From NCBI GenBank assembly GCA_003344405.1, contig NOWV01000102.1:62001-126000 (forward strand): DNA of 64,000 bases, in the 5' to 3' direction. This document shows, one piece after another, positions 26,501 to 41,287 of the stretch. The translations under genes were made by a program, and so were the position numbers. Below the pieces are notes generated by a model. It did no database searches, was not told where the DNA came from, and saw only the letters and a list, made by a program, of their open reading frames with translations. This DNA is from Trichoplax sp. H2. Its lineage: Eukaryota > Placozoa > Uniplacotomia > Trichoplacea. Within the stretch, counting starts at the first letter, position 1. Each line of letters starts with the position of its first letter.

Positions 26501-28461
26501 ATGAAACAAACCACGCTTTAGACCAGTCAAGTCATGGTAGCGGTTCAAGTGGGGTAAATAATTCCAGACATAAACAGAGTTCTCAAAATGCTCCACAGCA
26601 GTCAAATATGAATCGTAATATGTCAAGAGGTAAGCATTAAACTAGCTAAAATCAATAATTCTATTCCACTTAATTTATTGTCCTCTGATAATGTTTGGGG
26701 TGCTATTACAGGCAATAACAGAAATAATCCAGTAAACAATCAACGTAGATATTCTCTGCAGCAGAATAATATGGGTCCTCCTGCAATTGCTCCGAGACAT
26801 GCTCAGCCAAGTCTTATAAATATGCCACCGCCGGCACCGGCACCGGCACCTATTCGTAACGTCATGGTACTATAAATAGAATGTATTATATGTAATATGT
26901 CAAGCACATATCGTAGCAGGAATAGTAATCTTTCGATGCGTATATTTCTGATGAATGTGCTTATTTTTTAATTCCATATACGTATATAGCCACCCATGTC
27001 TATTAATAATAATCCAATGGGCGGAAATATGCAACGTATGCCAAATGTAAGAGGTCCGCCACCGGATTGGCAACAGCCACAACAGCCACAGCAGCAGCCA
27101 CAACCACGCATGATGCAAAATGTTCATCATCCTCATTCAATGCAAGTGCCCAATCAGCAACATCAACCAAGTAATTATATGATCCCAAAATTTTTACATA
27201 ATGATTCTTTATTGTCACTAAAATGTATCACTCTTTTAGATAATTTCATGCCTGTAACATCGAATGTCATGACACCAGGAATGCATGTCAATCCTGCATT
27301 CTTGCCCGCACAAGACGTTAGTTTCAGCGCTCTTTAATCTACTTCTGCTATATATTGTAGAAGGCTAAAGGCTTTTATTGTTATTTACAATTTTTGTTTT
27401 GATTAATATTTACGACCTTGCGCGTATTTTAGAATTTCATGCCGAAGCAAGCACCAATGCCTCAACCCAGGTAAATTTTTAAAGCAACATCGTTAATTAA
27501 TGATTTTCCAAAACGCTGTAAATAAACTAAAATCTGATATTCATTTAATCCTATATCTTCCTAGTCAAAGAATGGAAAATCCGCATGTTGTTCCCACATT
27601 TAATCGACAAGGTAATTTAAAATTTTTCTTGAAATTTTTATTGTATATTAAAATCGGTGAACCAATTATCACTTAGGAAATGTTTGTTTTACATTAATAA
27701 ATGCGTGTTCTACACCTAGATAATGACGCTGTATACAATGAGATCTTGCAACGTAACCAAGAAACTGCTCAAAAGGCTATTACAAGCGCTCTAGCGGATT
27801 CTAATGCAGGTAGAACAATAAGCAATACCTTCAAATATTCGGTTTAATGTAAGCTGTTAGCTTCGATGTAGTATAATGAAGATGTCTGGTTATTCAATTA
27901 GGTGATCGGAATGATGCCATTGAAACTTTGGTAACGGCCAGATCACTTATTAAAAGTTCTGTAGCTGCTAATGATGAAAGATCTAAAGTGAGTAAAGAGG
28001 ATTCTAACATTGTCAAATCTCTGTAATCACGTATAAAACTTTACATAATTATTTGATATTAAAGGCGTTACTGGAAATGATACAAAGTTGTCTGAAAAAC
28101 ATTGAAGCAAAACAATCGGATTCCTCTAGGTATTATATTTGATATAACCTTTTAATATACGTAGAGACTCTATGGTAGAGTTATGCAGCGGACAATTGTA
28201 CATGTATTATATTGCTATATTCTAAATAATGATGGGAATATCTTAAATCACGACAGTCGTAAGCATCGTCGAGATCGTGATAGCGATCGTGACCGGGACC
28301 GGGACCACAGAGAACGAAGCCCAGACAGAGATTTTGGTGATAGTATGGATCGCTATGATGAAAGACGTAGTCGACATCGACATCATCGTGATGGGAAACA
28401 CGAACGAGACCACAGGAGTGATAAAGAACGTATTCGTAGTAGAGGGGACAAACGTCGATAA
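20594..28461 (+). CDS. CPSF6: CPSF6 / CFIm68-like cleavage factor subunit, 552 aa
   Basis: Exons: 20594-20653, 21467-21637, 25668-25701, 25804-25889, 26026-26129, 26205-26270, 26339-26424, 26522-26629, 26712-26866, 26990-27170, 27240-27316, 27433-27470, 27565-27611, 27720-27809, 27902-27987, 28065-28129, 28257-28461; total 553 codons. CFIm68 pairs with CPSF5/NUDT21 in cleavage factor Im, which binds UGUA and guides poly(A)-site choice in the nucleus. Acidic N-terminus (MADGVDIDLY, LYDDVIDV); one RRM at about 105-180 with RNP2 VALYCGNLTW and RNP1 NGQSKGYCIVEV; low-complexity linker; HVNPAFLP; helical NxxAIETLVTA region; C-terminal RD/RS-like domain rich in RDRDRDR. The linker is rich in N, Q, M and H and much poorer in P/G runs than the vertebrate one. 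Intron 2 is about 4.0 kb, far longer than the others, and starts with a weak donor (GTTTGC). Confidence 0.92.
21638..25667. other. Unusually long CPSF6 intron 2
   Basis: About 4.0 kb between exons 2 and 3, while the other CPSF6 introns are roughly 70-180 bp (intron 1 is 0.8 kb). No nested gene is supported on either strand. It includes GTATACTGTACTGTACAGTG-type palindromes near 23050-23070 and 23200-23217. It may have grown by insertions now too decayed to recognise. Confidence 0.6.
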
Positions 28462-28689
28462 TGTATAAAAGTAATATACAAGTAATATTTTTGATCGAAC
28501 GAAAATCTAATAACATAACTGAGAACAGTTTTTGTGATAGCTTTTAAATATTATCAATGTCATACCGATACCTTTGTTTTAGTTGTACAAAGAATTTGCT
28601 TTCATAACAAAATAGAATTTTGCTAGTTGTGTAGTTGGCTATGCAGTAGTGTAAAATTATATTTTCATTTTTGTTTAATATAATATTCA

Positions 28690-28695
28690 AATAAA
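28690..28695 (+). terminator. Candidate poly(A) signal of CPSF6
   Basis: AATAAA located about 230 bp after the CPSF6 stop codon, in a T-rich 3' flank. Position is reasonable; not proven. Confidence 0.45.
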
Positions 28696-29729
28696 AAGGA
28701 ATCGAACTAATCTCATGAGTAATCGTTATGAAAATTACGCCAGTTCGTTCTAAGATTTATTTTAAGCGGGTTTAGAAGGTACAACTTACTGGTTATTAGA
28801 TCCTCCTAGTCATCACACTTTAATTGGCTACAGTAGTAAATAATAAGGGTAGTAGTTAGTCCTGTAAGATGATATCATGATTCGTTAGTTTGTGATATAA
28901 GATAACATTTGCTCAAGACGTGCCATGGCGACATTAACATTTACCCATTACATATGCAATTAAAAAACACCCCTGAGTTTGTACCACTACTGCCACCATA
29001 AGATGATCATAATAACTTTGAAATAATAAGATAAAATCCACTCTCAAAGAAACATCTAGAGCAGCATTAAGCACCCTTTCATTTTATTAATATCAATAAT
29101 TTAACAAGATCATCAATTTAAAGATCTGCAATAAACGATAAGTAAGCAAAATATCGCACAGATGATACCTGTATTTGTAGAAATCATATTCTCATCTTAT
29201 TTAATGGTTTACGAGAATATCAAATTTTCGAAATCTGGTCATGTAGAGATTCAAAATTTTCATATATTTTAATTTATTCCATAGAAACTATAGATAACAA
29301 TCACAATGTTCTAAGATTAACCTCAGTCGTGGTTATATAATATCAATTAAAATCTGCAAAGCGATAGTGTAGCTTTCATTATAATTAGTAGAATTTTTAG
29401 GTATAAAATTTTTGTTTTTCGAAGCCGGCAGGACTCGTGAAATAAACCTTGCGGCTTACTGATACGCATTGAGAAATTTTATTACATCATGCATCAAAAG
29501 ATAAAATAGATTAAAGATTGAATGAATGTTACTATTTGCTAATCATAAATATTTTGTTATATCAGCGCAACGGTGGTGTTTTGAAAAGTAAAGTGAAGTA
29601 AATGTTCACATTAAAAAAATTTGATAAAAATGCAGACTAATTAGATGCAGGAAAATCGCTTTTGGAATTAAATAATGTTAGATATGGCTAAATCCATAAA
29701 CATGTAGCACCATTCTTTGCCGTTAAAAT
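28696..29729. other. Convergent spacer between CPSF6 and ethanolamine kinase
   Basis: AT-rich with no ORF of note. A single local structure is visible near 29423-29457: AAGCCG and CGGCTT can pair, with adjacent CAGG/CCTTG extending the stem. Function unknown. Confidence 0.4.
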
Positions 29730-29784
29730 TTTATTTCATAGATTCTTCAGGTACTCGCGGTTCCAGTAGAGCAAAATTTTTATT
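29730..29784 (-). terminator. Two candidate poly(A) signals of ethanolamine kinase
   Basis: On the minus strand AATAAA occurs at 29779-29784 and again at 29730-29735, about 50 and 100 bp downstream of the ethanolamine kinase stop codon. Confidence 0.4.
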
Positions 29785-29831
29785 CTACTCGGCTAACTCG
29801 AGATTGAAAGTGAATAGAGCGCAATAGCGAA

Positions 29832-32566
29832 TTAGGAAGCCAGGCTGAGAAACAGGGCTTTCTTAGAATAATATTCATTGAAACGTGTAATACCATACCT
29901 ATTGTTGATAAAATATTCATTTGGTAATGAAAGCATCAAATTATGTGCATAATAATTAAATTTATATTGAGTATTAGAGCACTTACTGCAGAAAATCAAA
30001 ATCAATAAGTGAATTTTTAGCTTGAATTAAGCTCCAAATTCCCCATAAATAGTGTGAGGCCTAAATTGTACATGATTGTAAATTCATATTATTAGATTAT
30101 AAACTAATCACTTGAATACAATTCAATAGCTTAAAAATAATGAGTACCAAAGCAAATTGGTTCACTTGAACATAAAGCTGGTAAATTTGTGATTGTGTAA
30201 TTGTCTCATCTTTACCTAATGAGAAAGTAAAACAATCTTGAATTTTAAGATCATTAAGTTTAACTAGCTATTCAAGTTTGACTCAGAATGAAATTAAATT
30301 TCTTTGTAATTTGAAGTGCGATTACAGTCGAAATTGCTTATTGGAAGATGTAGTAGAAGTATTCTATCGCCAATAAGCGAATTGCTCTGTCATGAAGTAA
30401 TATTTTAAATTTCATTATTATTTTATGACTAGTGCAATACAAGGGTCACAATTTACCAGCAAGCTTAGCTCGTTCTTGCAAATAAATCGATAGCCATTGC
30501 AATTGAAATTCTTTTTGAGGATACCGATTGTAATCTACTTCATCGACACCTTTAACGTTAAAATACATATGGAATTACAACATCGCATACATCATGTTAT
30601 TGTGTAGAGTCCAATACCTGAGCACTATTGTAAGTAGCGACTATTAATTTTCAATTATTTAATATTATTTTACCTGCAAATTCACAGAAATGATCTGCAA
30701 TGTCATAGGGTGCGTAGTTAAAGCCACCGTATTCGTAATCAATAAAAGTTACAGATTCTGAATATTCAAAATAACGAAGTTAATTACATTCAGTATGTAT
30801 TGCTATCTACATCAGCAAGCTTGATCAGTGAATTGAAAGGGTTTTACCATTTTGTTTATTGTATACGATATTTTGGCATAAGAGATCGTTATGGCAGTAA
30901 ACGATGGGCGCATCATGCTTGAGTAAGACATCCTGAAGCATTTTTACCTCTTCGATTAGTGCACTCTTGTTGGGACACTGCGTTTTAAACCTAGGATGTC
31001 AATATTTTAAGTAGGTTAAGCAAATCAAATAAATAGAAGGAATCGAATATTACTATTTCGTACAGTATACTGTAATTGTACGAGATAATTGTCGTATTTA
31101 TCTACCGTCTACAAAGTCATCACAACGTTATCAAAAGCAATCTACGGTCTATCTAGCAGTTGTTTTTCAAACTTATATAGTACAGTGCCATGCTATGATA
31201 TAACTGCTGTCTACTACTATAAATGACTACTCACTAGAGGCGGTATAACTGCAGTATACACTGTATACAGTCACAGAAGTAGATTTTCAGCAATAAATAG
31301 CACTGAAAACTGCCAAAATGGAGCATGAATTGCCAAGAAAGTTCTTGTATCATGCCCAAATTGTCAAGACGTTGTCGAACGTTATAGTTCATGACTGATT
31401 GTGCTTTCAGTCTAACTAATAGGCCGACATTGAATTAATAGTACTTGCACTAAACCCATACTACGTATTGCGTATTTATAGTCAGATTAATTAGACTAAA
31501 ACGGACTATGATATCATTTTTTTAATTTATATTTACGTTGGAATAAAGTATCGTCAGGATGTTTCGAATGTGCTAACAATCTTAGATTTTACTCTATTCT
31601 GTTGCAGTGCAGCCCGCAAAATAGCTTAATAGATTGATTGTAGAAAGTTACTAAGTGATATCGAAAATGTACGATGGACACTGTATGCGCGAGATTGTAG
31701 GTTAACTGGAATCTCAAGATTGTGTTAAGCGCATATCTGTGCTAAATTGTTACAGTAAATATTGTAGCTTTGATTAGGAATGTCTTATTAAGATGACCTA
31801 GTCAGTAATTATAGATCTAACCAGTTTATATAATAAAGTAAAGATTATAAGTTATCGAATTTCGATCATTTCTAATTTTAAGACATTTTATCACAACGGT
31901 AAACTGAATACTGTAGTATACAAATGTTGTGCGGTTAACTCAATCATGCCCTACCATTTTATCCTACATCTGTTACTTTTAACGCTGGATCACATCAGTC
32001 ATATACGTATAATTGGCAGTACTGTAGAGTACTTACTTTTGATTCTTGATTGGATCATCAAACGATTGAGGGACCAATGATAAGAATTTCTCCAAAGTAT
32101 CAAATAATACAGGTTGGATGTCTTGATCTATGGTCGATATGTTGTGAATTTTGGCTACCTCTTTAGCGGTGAGCTGATAAACAGCAGCATCGGACATTTG
32201 CTGCCACTGTAATGGTTGGCCAACGACGAATCCATAACACAGACCGTTATTGAAAATAGCGTACAATGGAGGAGCACAACCAGCATTATGTAATAGGAGC
32301 ATATTATCAATTTCCTTTTGGCGATCAATGAATAATTCGGTCGATTGTCCATACACGCGAATTAATAGCATTTGATAAGATGTATTACTTTGCAAATTAT
32401 ATCCAATAATTTTATTGGTAATACCAGCAGTAAAAGGTTTAATTAGGATGTTTTCATCTTTCCACTGGGGCCGAACTTGATGGATGATTTTCAACCCGCT
32501 TTCTTCAACATTATTAATATCGACGGTTAGATCGATTCGTACAGGAATTATTGCGTTTTCTCCCAT
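29832..32566 (-). CDS. ETNK1: Ethanolamine kinase, 352 aa
   Basis: Exons (minus strand): 32037-32566, 30848-30990, 30674-30757, 30457-30549, 30148-30215, 29987-30060, 29832-29898; phases close to 353 codons. It phosphorylates ethanolamine, the first step of the CDP-ethanolamine (Kennedy) route to phosphatidylethanolamine, in the cytosol. Seen: FTAGITNKIIGY (nucleotide-binding loop), LLIRVYGQSTELFIDR, HNAGCAPPLYAIFNNGLCY, Brenner-type HNDLLCQN at 210-217 with catalytic Asp212, VTFIDYEYGG with metal-binding Asp231, and ASHYLWGIWSLIQAK. The TELFIDR, FNNGLCY and VNQFALASH segments fit the ethanolamine rather than the choline kinase branch. I chose the ATG at 32566 because homology starts there; an in-frame ATG at 32626 would add 20 residues. 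Divergent from gamma-tubulin. ETNK1 versus ETNK2 cannot be decided. Confidence 0.92.
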
Positions 32567-32815
32567 TGGATAGAGGCCAAGTTGGAGGGCACTAGTAAGA
32601 TGAAAAAGTTTCAACGGCCAACGCAATAACCAGCTGTACTTATACCTATCGATGGTGTGGTTTATATAAAACTGTATACATCTACGACTAATCTGCAGCT
32701 AGGATTAGGGGCGTAGCTTACTATTATAAAACCGATATTGTACAATATACGCTATGGTAGTGTTTAGATTACATTAGTTTACATACTGTCTACGAGCAAA
32801 TCAGTACTTTCCGAA
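32567..32815. promoter_or_regulatory. 5' flank of ethanolamine kinase
   Basis: Positional promoter/5' UTR candidate between the kinase start and the 85-bp repeat array. No unambiguous core motif. Confidence 0.25.
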
Positions 32816-33140
32816 GGTAGAAATCAGTGCTCAAGATCTCTCTACTGATGTCTACCATTAAGACTGAACTGGAACAGAGGTTAGACCAGTTTTGTCCAAT
32901 GGTAGAAATTAGTGCTCAAGATCTCTCTACTGATGTCTGCCTTTAAGACTGAACTGGAACAGAGGTTAAACCAGTTTTGTCCAAAGGTAGAAATTAGTGC
33001 TCAAGATCTCTCTACTGATGTCTGCCATTAAGATTGAACTGGAGCAGAGATTAGACCAGTATTGTCCAAAGGTAGAAATCAGTGCTCAAGATCTCTCTAC
33101 TTAAGTCTGCTATTAAAACTGAACGGGAACAGAGCTTAAT
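32816..33140. repeat. 85-bp tandem repeat, about 3.8 copies
   Basis: GGTAGAAATCAGTGCTCAAG begins units at exactly 32816, 32901, 32986 and 33071, a constant period of 85 bp, with very few substitutions between copies. Each unit continues ATCTCTCTACTGATGTCT, then TTAAGACTGAACTGGAACAG and AGGTTAGACCAGTTTTGTCC. The last unit is truncated. High copy identity indicates recent expansion. Located in the divergent spacer between ethanolamine kinase and gamma-tubulin. Confidence 0.92.
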
Positions 33141-33755
33141 CATTACCAATATCATTGTTGACAGGCCTGGCTACTATAAAATAGTCATGAAATTTTTATA
33201 ATTGTCAACGATAACCTAACTCCAAAATAACTCGAGCCAATACTGTAATCGCGTTCAGGTTAAAGAAATAAATTACAGTACTCCGCTACAGGCTTCTTTA
33301 CTTGGAAAGATCGGACCTTAAGCAGATAGAAGGAACTTTGCATCGAGGCTAGAAAGCACCTTGATGCTTTCTGCACTATCATCTATCAATATATAGGCCA
33401 TTTCACTGCCGTCATGCAACAATGATTTAGAATCAATTCGTAGAAAATTTTAGCGAAATGGAGTGATGTTATCACTGTATTACGTGCACAATGCAGTTGC
33501 TTACTCTCTACCTCGTTGTCTATCGGCGAATGTATGCTATTTCACTGCAGCAATACTGCACAGTATTCAGAGGTAACTTTGAGCTAGACCGTAGGATATC
33601 TAACTGCAAGCTTCCATTTTACTAAATAGAAGTATTCTAGCCAAATGTAGCTAGTGAAGGTTTTATGCTAACGAAGTAGCCCATTGCCGATTCTACAAGA
33701 AAGCTCAAGTTTATCAGCTTTCCTTCCAGTTGTCCGTGCTTTCGGATTGCTGAAG
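33141..33755. other. Spacer upstream of gamma-tubulin
   Basis: No supported gene. The minus-strand ORF reaching in from about 34002 is interrupted-looking low-similarity sequence and spans the palindrome cluster. Confidence 0.4.
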
Positions 33756-33962
33756 ACACTACAGTGTACAGTACACAAATGTACTGTAAAATGGACTTAT
33801 TATACAGTAGTCGATGTTGCTCATTTCTACTCATAGCATTCCCTATGATTTCTACACTGAAACCGTGAACTGTACTGTACGCCTTACAGTGTACAGTGTA
33901 CAGTACAAAAACCAGCCAATCAGCTAATCGGTGGATACTGTCTATCAGTGTACTGTACAATG
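33756..33962. repeat. Palindrome cluster GTACAGTGTACAGTAC / GTACTGTAC
   Basis: Short inverted words recur: ACAGTGTACAGTACAC near 33761, GAACTGTACTGTACGC near 33868, CTTACAGTGTACAGTGTACA near 33884 and GTGTACTGTACAATGTA near 33947. Arms on either side are complementary, so hairpins can form both locally and across about 100 bp. Same family of words as at 20 kb and 43.7-44.0 kb. Confidence 0.7.
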
Positions 33963-34412
33963 TATCATTACAGAGAGACGTTTCAGTTGAAATGACCAGC
34001 AAAATAGTCGGCCCCCATTTTTACTCTATGGAGCGACTACTTTCTATCCGTCCTTCTGTCTTCATCCAGATGACTGGCTAACTGCAATACAGTCAGTACT
34101 GCAGTGTTCTGTGCTAGCCAAACCTCTATACAGTTTTGTATCAAGTTTACAACACTCGACTGTCGGCAATAGCCGTAAGCAAAAATTGCCCGGGTAAAAT
34201 ATTTTTTCAAAGCAAATTCCATCTTACCTTGGTCCGCCTTTCCTCCTTGTCTATTAACGCTTTCGATACTAATCACAACAAGAGCCTGAAGGAAAATAAC
34301 TCAGTACAGCCGTTGATTGAGGACATTATCCTTGCGAAAATTGAATATCTTGTATTGGCAATAAAAGTTGGATCACGTCTGTCTTCTCTTTGAAGAAAGA
34401 AGCAAAACAAAA
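33963..34412 (+). promoter_or_regulatory. Probable promoter / 5' UTR of gamma-tubulin
   Basis: About 450 bp directly before the gamma-tubulin ATG. An 85-codon ORF (34136-34393) ends 19 bp before that ATG and has no recognisable domain; it is taken as untranslated or upstream-ORF sequence. Confidence 0.25.
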
Positions 34413-37729
<3,317 letters not shown>

Positions 37730-38271
37730 TCCCTGAATAATTTGGGATTTTTTTGGATACCATTTGCAAACATCGCCTAGACAGTTTCTGACGGTTTTTC
37801 TTTAACGGAATAGTAATTCATCTCACTGGAACTGTATCAAGATAAACCGTTAACTTAATAATATTTAGTCTCATTTGACCTACTTAAGGTAAATTATTCG
37901 GTATGTATAACAACATCTTGACAATTTTATTGCAACATCTGTCTCTGTGAAGTTTACAACGTTGTTATTTTAACAAGAGTGCTTTGAAGTCAATTTGTGC
38001 ATAGCTGCAGTATCTACAGTGTACATAATATATTTTACTATACTGTTCGACTAAGATGTACGCTTACGAAAGTATTTTTAATAAATATGTATGATTACTA
38101 TGGTGTAAGCGTACTTAATTTACTGTAATTCCTATTTCGTAAAATGGGCATTCATCGACTGTCTTAACATTAAATCAATTATTGCAGATATTTTACTTAT
38201 TAATAAATAACATAAGTAAAAATGACTTTAAAAATATAATAACGTTGGTCGTAGAAGCCTAGTCTAGTATT
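37730..38271. other. Convergent 3' spacer of gamma-tubulin and TSP1/F5/8C gene
   Basis: 540 bp between two converging genes. AATAAA at 38080-38085 (plus strand), about 350 bp after the tubulin stop, is a possible poly(A) signal. Nothing else was recognised. Confidence 0.4.
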
Positions 38272-41200
38272 TTAAGTCTTTGCAAATGTACATCCTCGAA
38301 CGGCAATCTTCATAGCAATCCATCGATGCCATGTTTTCGGGATAAATCGTAAATATTTCGCTGTTACTGTTTGATAAACACAATTGTTCTTGATTTCATA
38401 TGGATTGCTATTTCCGTTGAATAACTATTAATTAAAAATATTGTTCCGTAAATTGTCTGATAATTTTTAGTAATGGTAAAGGTCATAAAAGTCATTAGTG
38501 CCTTATCTAGATTGTTTAGTATATGAAATGCTCTGATTTTATCGACACTAAAATCTTTGTAATAAAGCTCTAGCAGAGATGATCAAGTTTACTTTAATGT
38601 CTTGATTCTTGTCTCTATAATATCGCCAGTCTTGCCCGTTAATACTATAAGCCAAGTTATACGTTTCTACCCAGTAGGATAGCGATGGGAATAATCCATT
38701 CTTACCCATCGTCTCAACAGATGTAACGATATAGTTATCCGGTACAACAATTTGTAGAAATTGCTGATGCTTAGTTTCTGCAGCGCACCACGATTGATGA
38801 TGAGGCGACTGATATAGTAAAGCATTGTTGGGTTGACAGGTCGATTGATGAATATAACTGGAGCTGGTTATTAACGTCGAGTTTAAAGGTATCACACAAT
38901 TATTACAGCCAGTTTCATCTGTAGACCAAATATTAATACGGTAGTAAAGTCGATGGATGAATTTTAGAATAGCAAAGTCAATCCCAATATAACTTACTTT
39001 GACAAGAAAACAGACCACAGATTTTCTTCCTCGTCAAGAGGCAGCGTGATCTATTTTGTGCGCCATTGGTGCTATCCAAGCAATCTCTTTTATAAGAGAT
39101 AATGTCATTGCTACAAGTGTTATTACAGACTGCTTGTGATGGTTGTTTTGAGTGAACAGTAGTAGCTATAATATTTTAATGATAGTAAAATTGCTTAATC
39201 AAACATTATATTCAATATTAGTCATTATACAGTACAGTAATTCTAGCTGAATCTATTAACCTAATAACAGCTGGTTATTGTAATTTAACTGAAATTTAGT
39301 TACGCTATGCTAGTCTTATCCCTCAATCGTAACATCAGCTGTAGTAATTTCTAGATAAATTGATGGATAAGGATTGTCGTGTGAATATAACTATTAAATA
39401 GCACGTTTCTATCCATTGTTCATTCAGTTCATTCTTACATTTTATCTGGTAGATATCCATATTACAGTAAAAGACGTCGGTATTAATTACAACTAATATA
39501 TACTCGTATAGCTAGATTAGTACTGTAGTAATAGTATATTCCAGATAATAGTCTGTAGTAAGAAGTAGCACTATTAGAAGAGACATGTACTAATTGCTAT
39601 ATGAGTTTAATGGGAATATTCTATTAATATCACGATAATTTGAAATACCATTGCAAGATTTAGTTGCTGTACAATTTCTTCTTTCGTTAGAAGCTCCGTC
39701 ACATTTCTTAGTATCTGTTTGTCCAGAAAAATTCTGACATTTTCGGTAGCGTTCCTGAGTTCCACGACCACATTTTACGTTACATGCAGACCAGGTTGAC
39801 CATGTAGTGAATTCACTTATTTTCTCTAAAGGTATTTACATATATTAGAGTAATTTAAATACTACTCGAGTAAATTTACATTATGGCTATTAGTAAGTAA
39901 CATAAAGATACGAAATTTACGGAGATGTCTGCTAAAATGGCTGCTTACTTAATAGCTGACTTTAAATTAAGTAAGTCCTTATTATAGCAGGTATCAACAT
40001 ATATTTCGTACTCGAGTGATTAATTCATATATTATGAAAGAATTATCGTCTATGGACTACTTGGGCATGGTTGTTGTTGGCAATTGCGAATTTCTCCAAC
40101 AACTCCTAGACAATCATATTTATGAGGTTGAAATTGTGGTGGATGAACGCAACTTCGGCGACGAAATTTGACGCCATGACCGCAGGTAGTACTACAAGAT
40201 GACCACGTAGACCAATCAGTATAGTACTCATCATTAGGATCTATAATTTGGATATTGTAGACGTTATTTTTTTGACTATATATTAGCAGTTTAGCATATA
40301 TTAAAGTTACCAATTGAAAATAGAAATAATATAAATGTATAGGATACCGAAAAATTTCTGTTGTCAGAGTTTTACTGTAGGTTTAAAAGCATATATACTC
40401 ATATACGTTAAAGCAATAATGCCATCTTGTATCCAAGGTAAGAGCTGCATCTAACTTAATAAACGTGATATATCCAATATCAATCGTAGATATCGGTATA
40501 AGGACTAAAGCATTTTTACGTAAAATGGAAGGAAATCACCGTTTGGCGTGGTAGAAATAAATGTATAAAAGGAAGGAAATGAGGCAACATTTTCCATTGA
40601 ACTATACAAGAAAAGTTGCGTTGATTTGTTGAATCAGGCTAATCCTTATCCGATAGGTCTCGTAGCTTGAGAGTACAAAAACTAAGCTTATAGCGATCTA
40701 GCTTCAAGGTTTAAATTCAACAATCAACTATTTCATTTACGCATAGTGAGCTATTTTGGGCAAGAAATCCGGTACTTGTTAATACGCGTATCATGCATAA
40801 TTAAAATTAATGTATCGTTTTGATATATAGATTATATCAAACATCAGATATCATTTAAGAATACTATTCATTTGTCAATGGATACATGATCCGTTGCTAT
40901 TTTATTTATAGCATCATAAAAGATGAGCTGATACAGTATCGACTGTTTTATATAGTGCTTACAGACTTCGGGATGATAATATATTTTCTGTCGTAAAACT
41001 TGCAATAATTTTCTCTATTAATACAAAAAACCAATTAAAGTCCCTGAAAGGTTGGATATCATTCTATTCTTTAACTATAGATGTCCGGCACATAAAGCTA
41101 TATATACTACGTACGATATGCTACGGCACTTGTATCTAAAATATTTATCAACACTTCTACCTTGTTGGGCATTCTTGGCATTGCGTTCGTGTATAAAATC

Positions 41201-41287
41201 TGAATTGAAGTAAAACTTTGAGCCTGATGATAATTTCAATGCTATGATCGATACAATAATAACTGCTAGAAATTTCATTTCATTCAA
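38272..41287 (-). CDS. Secreted TSP1-TSP1-Cys-rich-F5/8C (discoidin) protein, 376 aa
   Basis: Exons (minus strand): 41161-41287, 40061-40240, 39649-39825, 38998-39165, 38593-38918, 38272-38424; every junction is phase-compatible, total 377 codons. No named orthologue recognised. It starts with a signal peptide (MKFLAVIIVSIIALKLSSG; a second ATG three codons earlier is used as the start). Two thrombospondin type-1 repeats follow: DWSTWSSCSTTCGHG (about 43-102) and TWSTWSACNVKCGRGT (about 103-161). A Cys-rich segment (162-217) looks like a TSP1 repeat lacking the WxxW strand. The C-terminal 150 residues are a coagulation factor 5/8 C domain (QSWCAAETKHQQFLQIVVP, YSINGQDWRYY, YLRFIPKTWHRWIAMKIAVR, closing GC). 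No transmembrane segment, so it is expected outside the cell, binding matrix, glycans or lipid; the partner is unknown. The donor of exon 2 (GTAGTC) is weak. Confidence 0.82.

Noticed and set aside
28183-28256. 5' part of a 92-codon ORF as coding
   Set aside because: Splice phase shows that only 28257 onward is CPSF6 exon; the rest is intron.
29419-29460. GC-rich stem in the CPSF6/ETNK spacer as an RNA gene
   Set aside because: Only a short stem (AAGCCG/CGGCTT) without conserved motifs; too little to call.
32816-33140. CRISPR-like array
   Set aside because: The whole 85-bp unit repeats without variable spacers and the context is eukaryotic; it is a minisatellite.
33637-34002. 121-codon minus-strand ORF
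   Set aside because: Spans the GTACAGT palindrome cluster, has no recognisable domain and lies in the gamma-tubulin upstream region.
34136-34393. 85-codon ORF just before gamma-tubulin
   Set aside because: No homology recognised and it ends before the clear MPREII start; likely 5' UTR.
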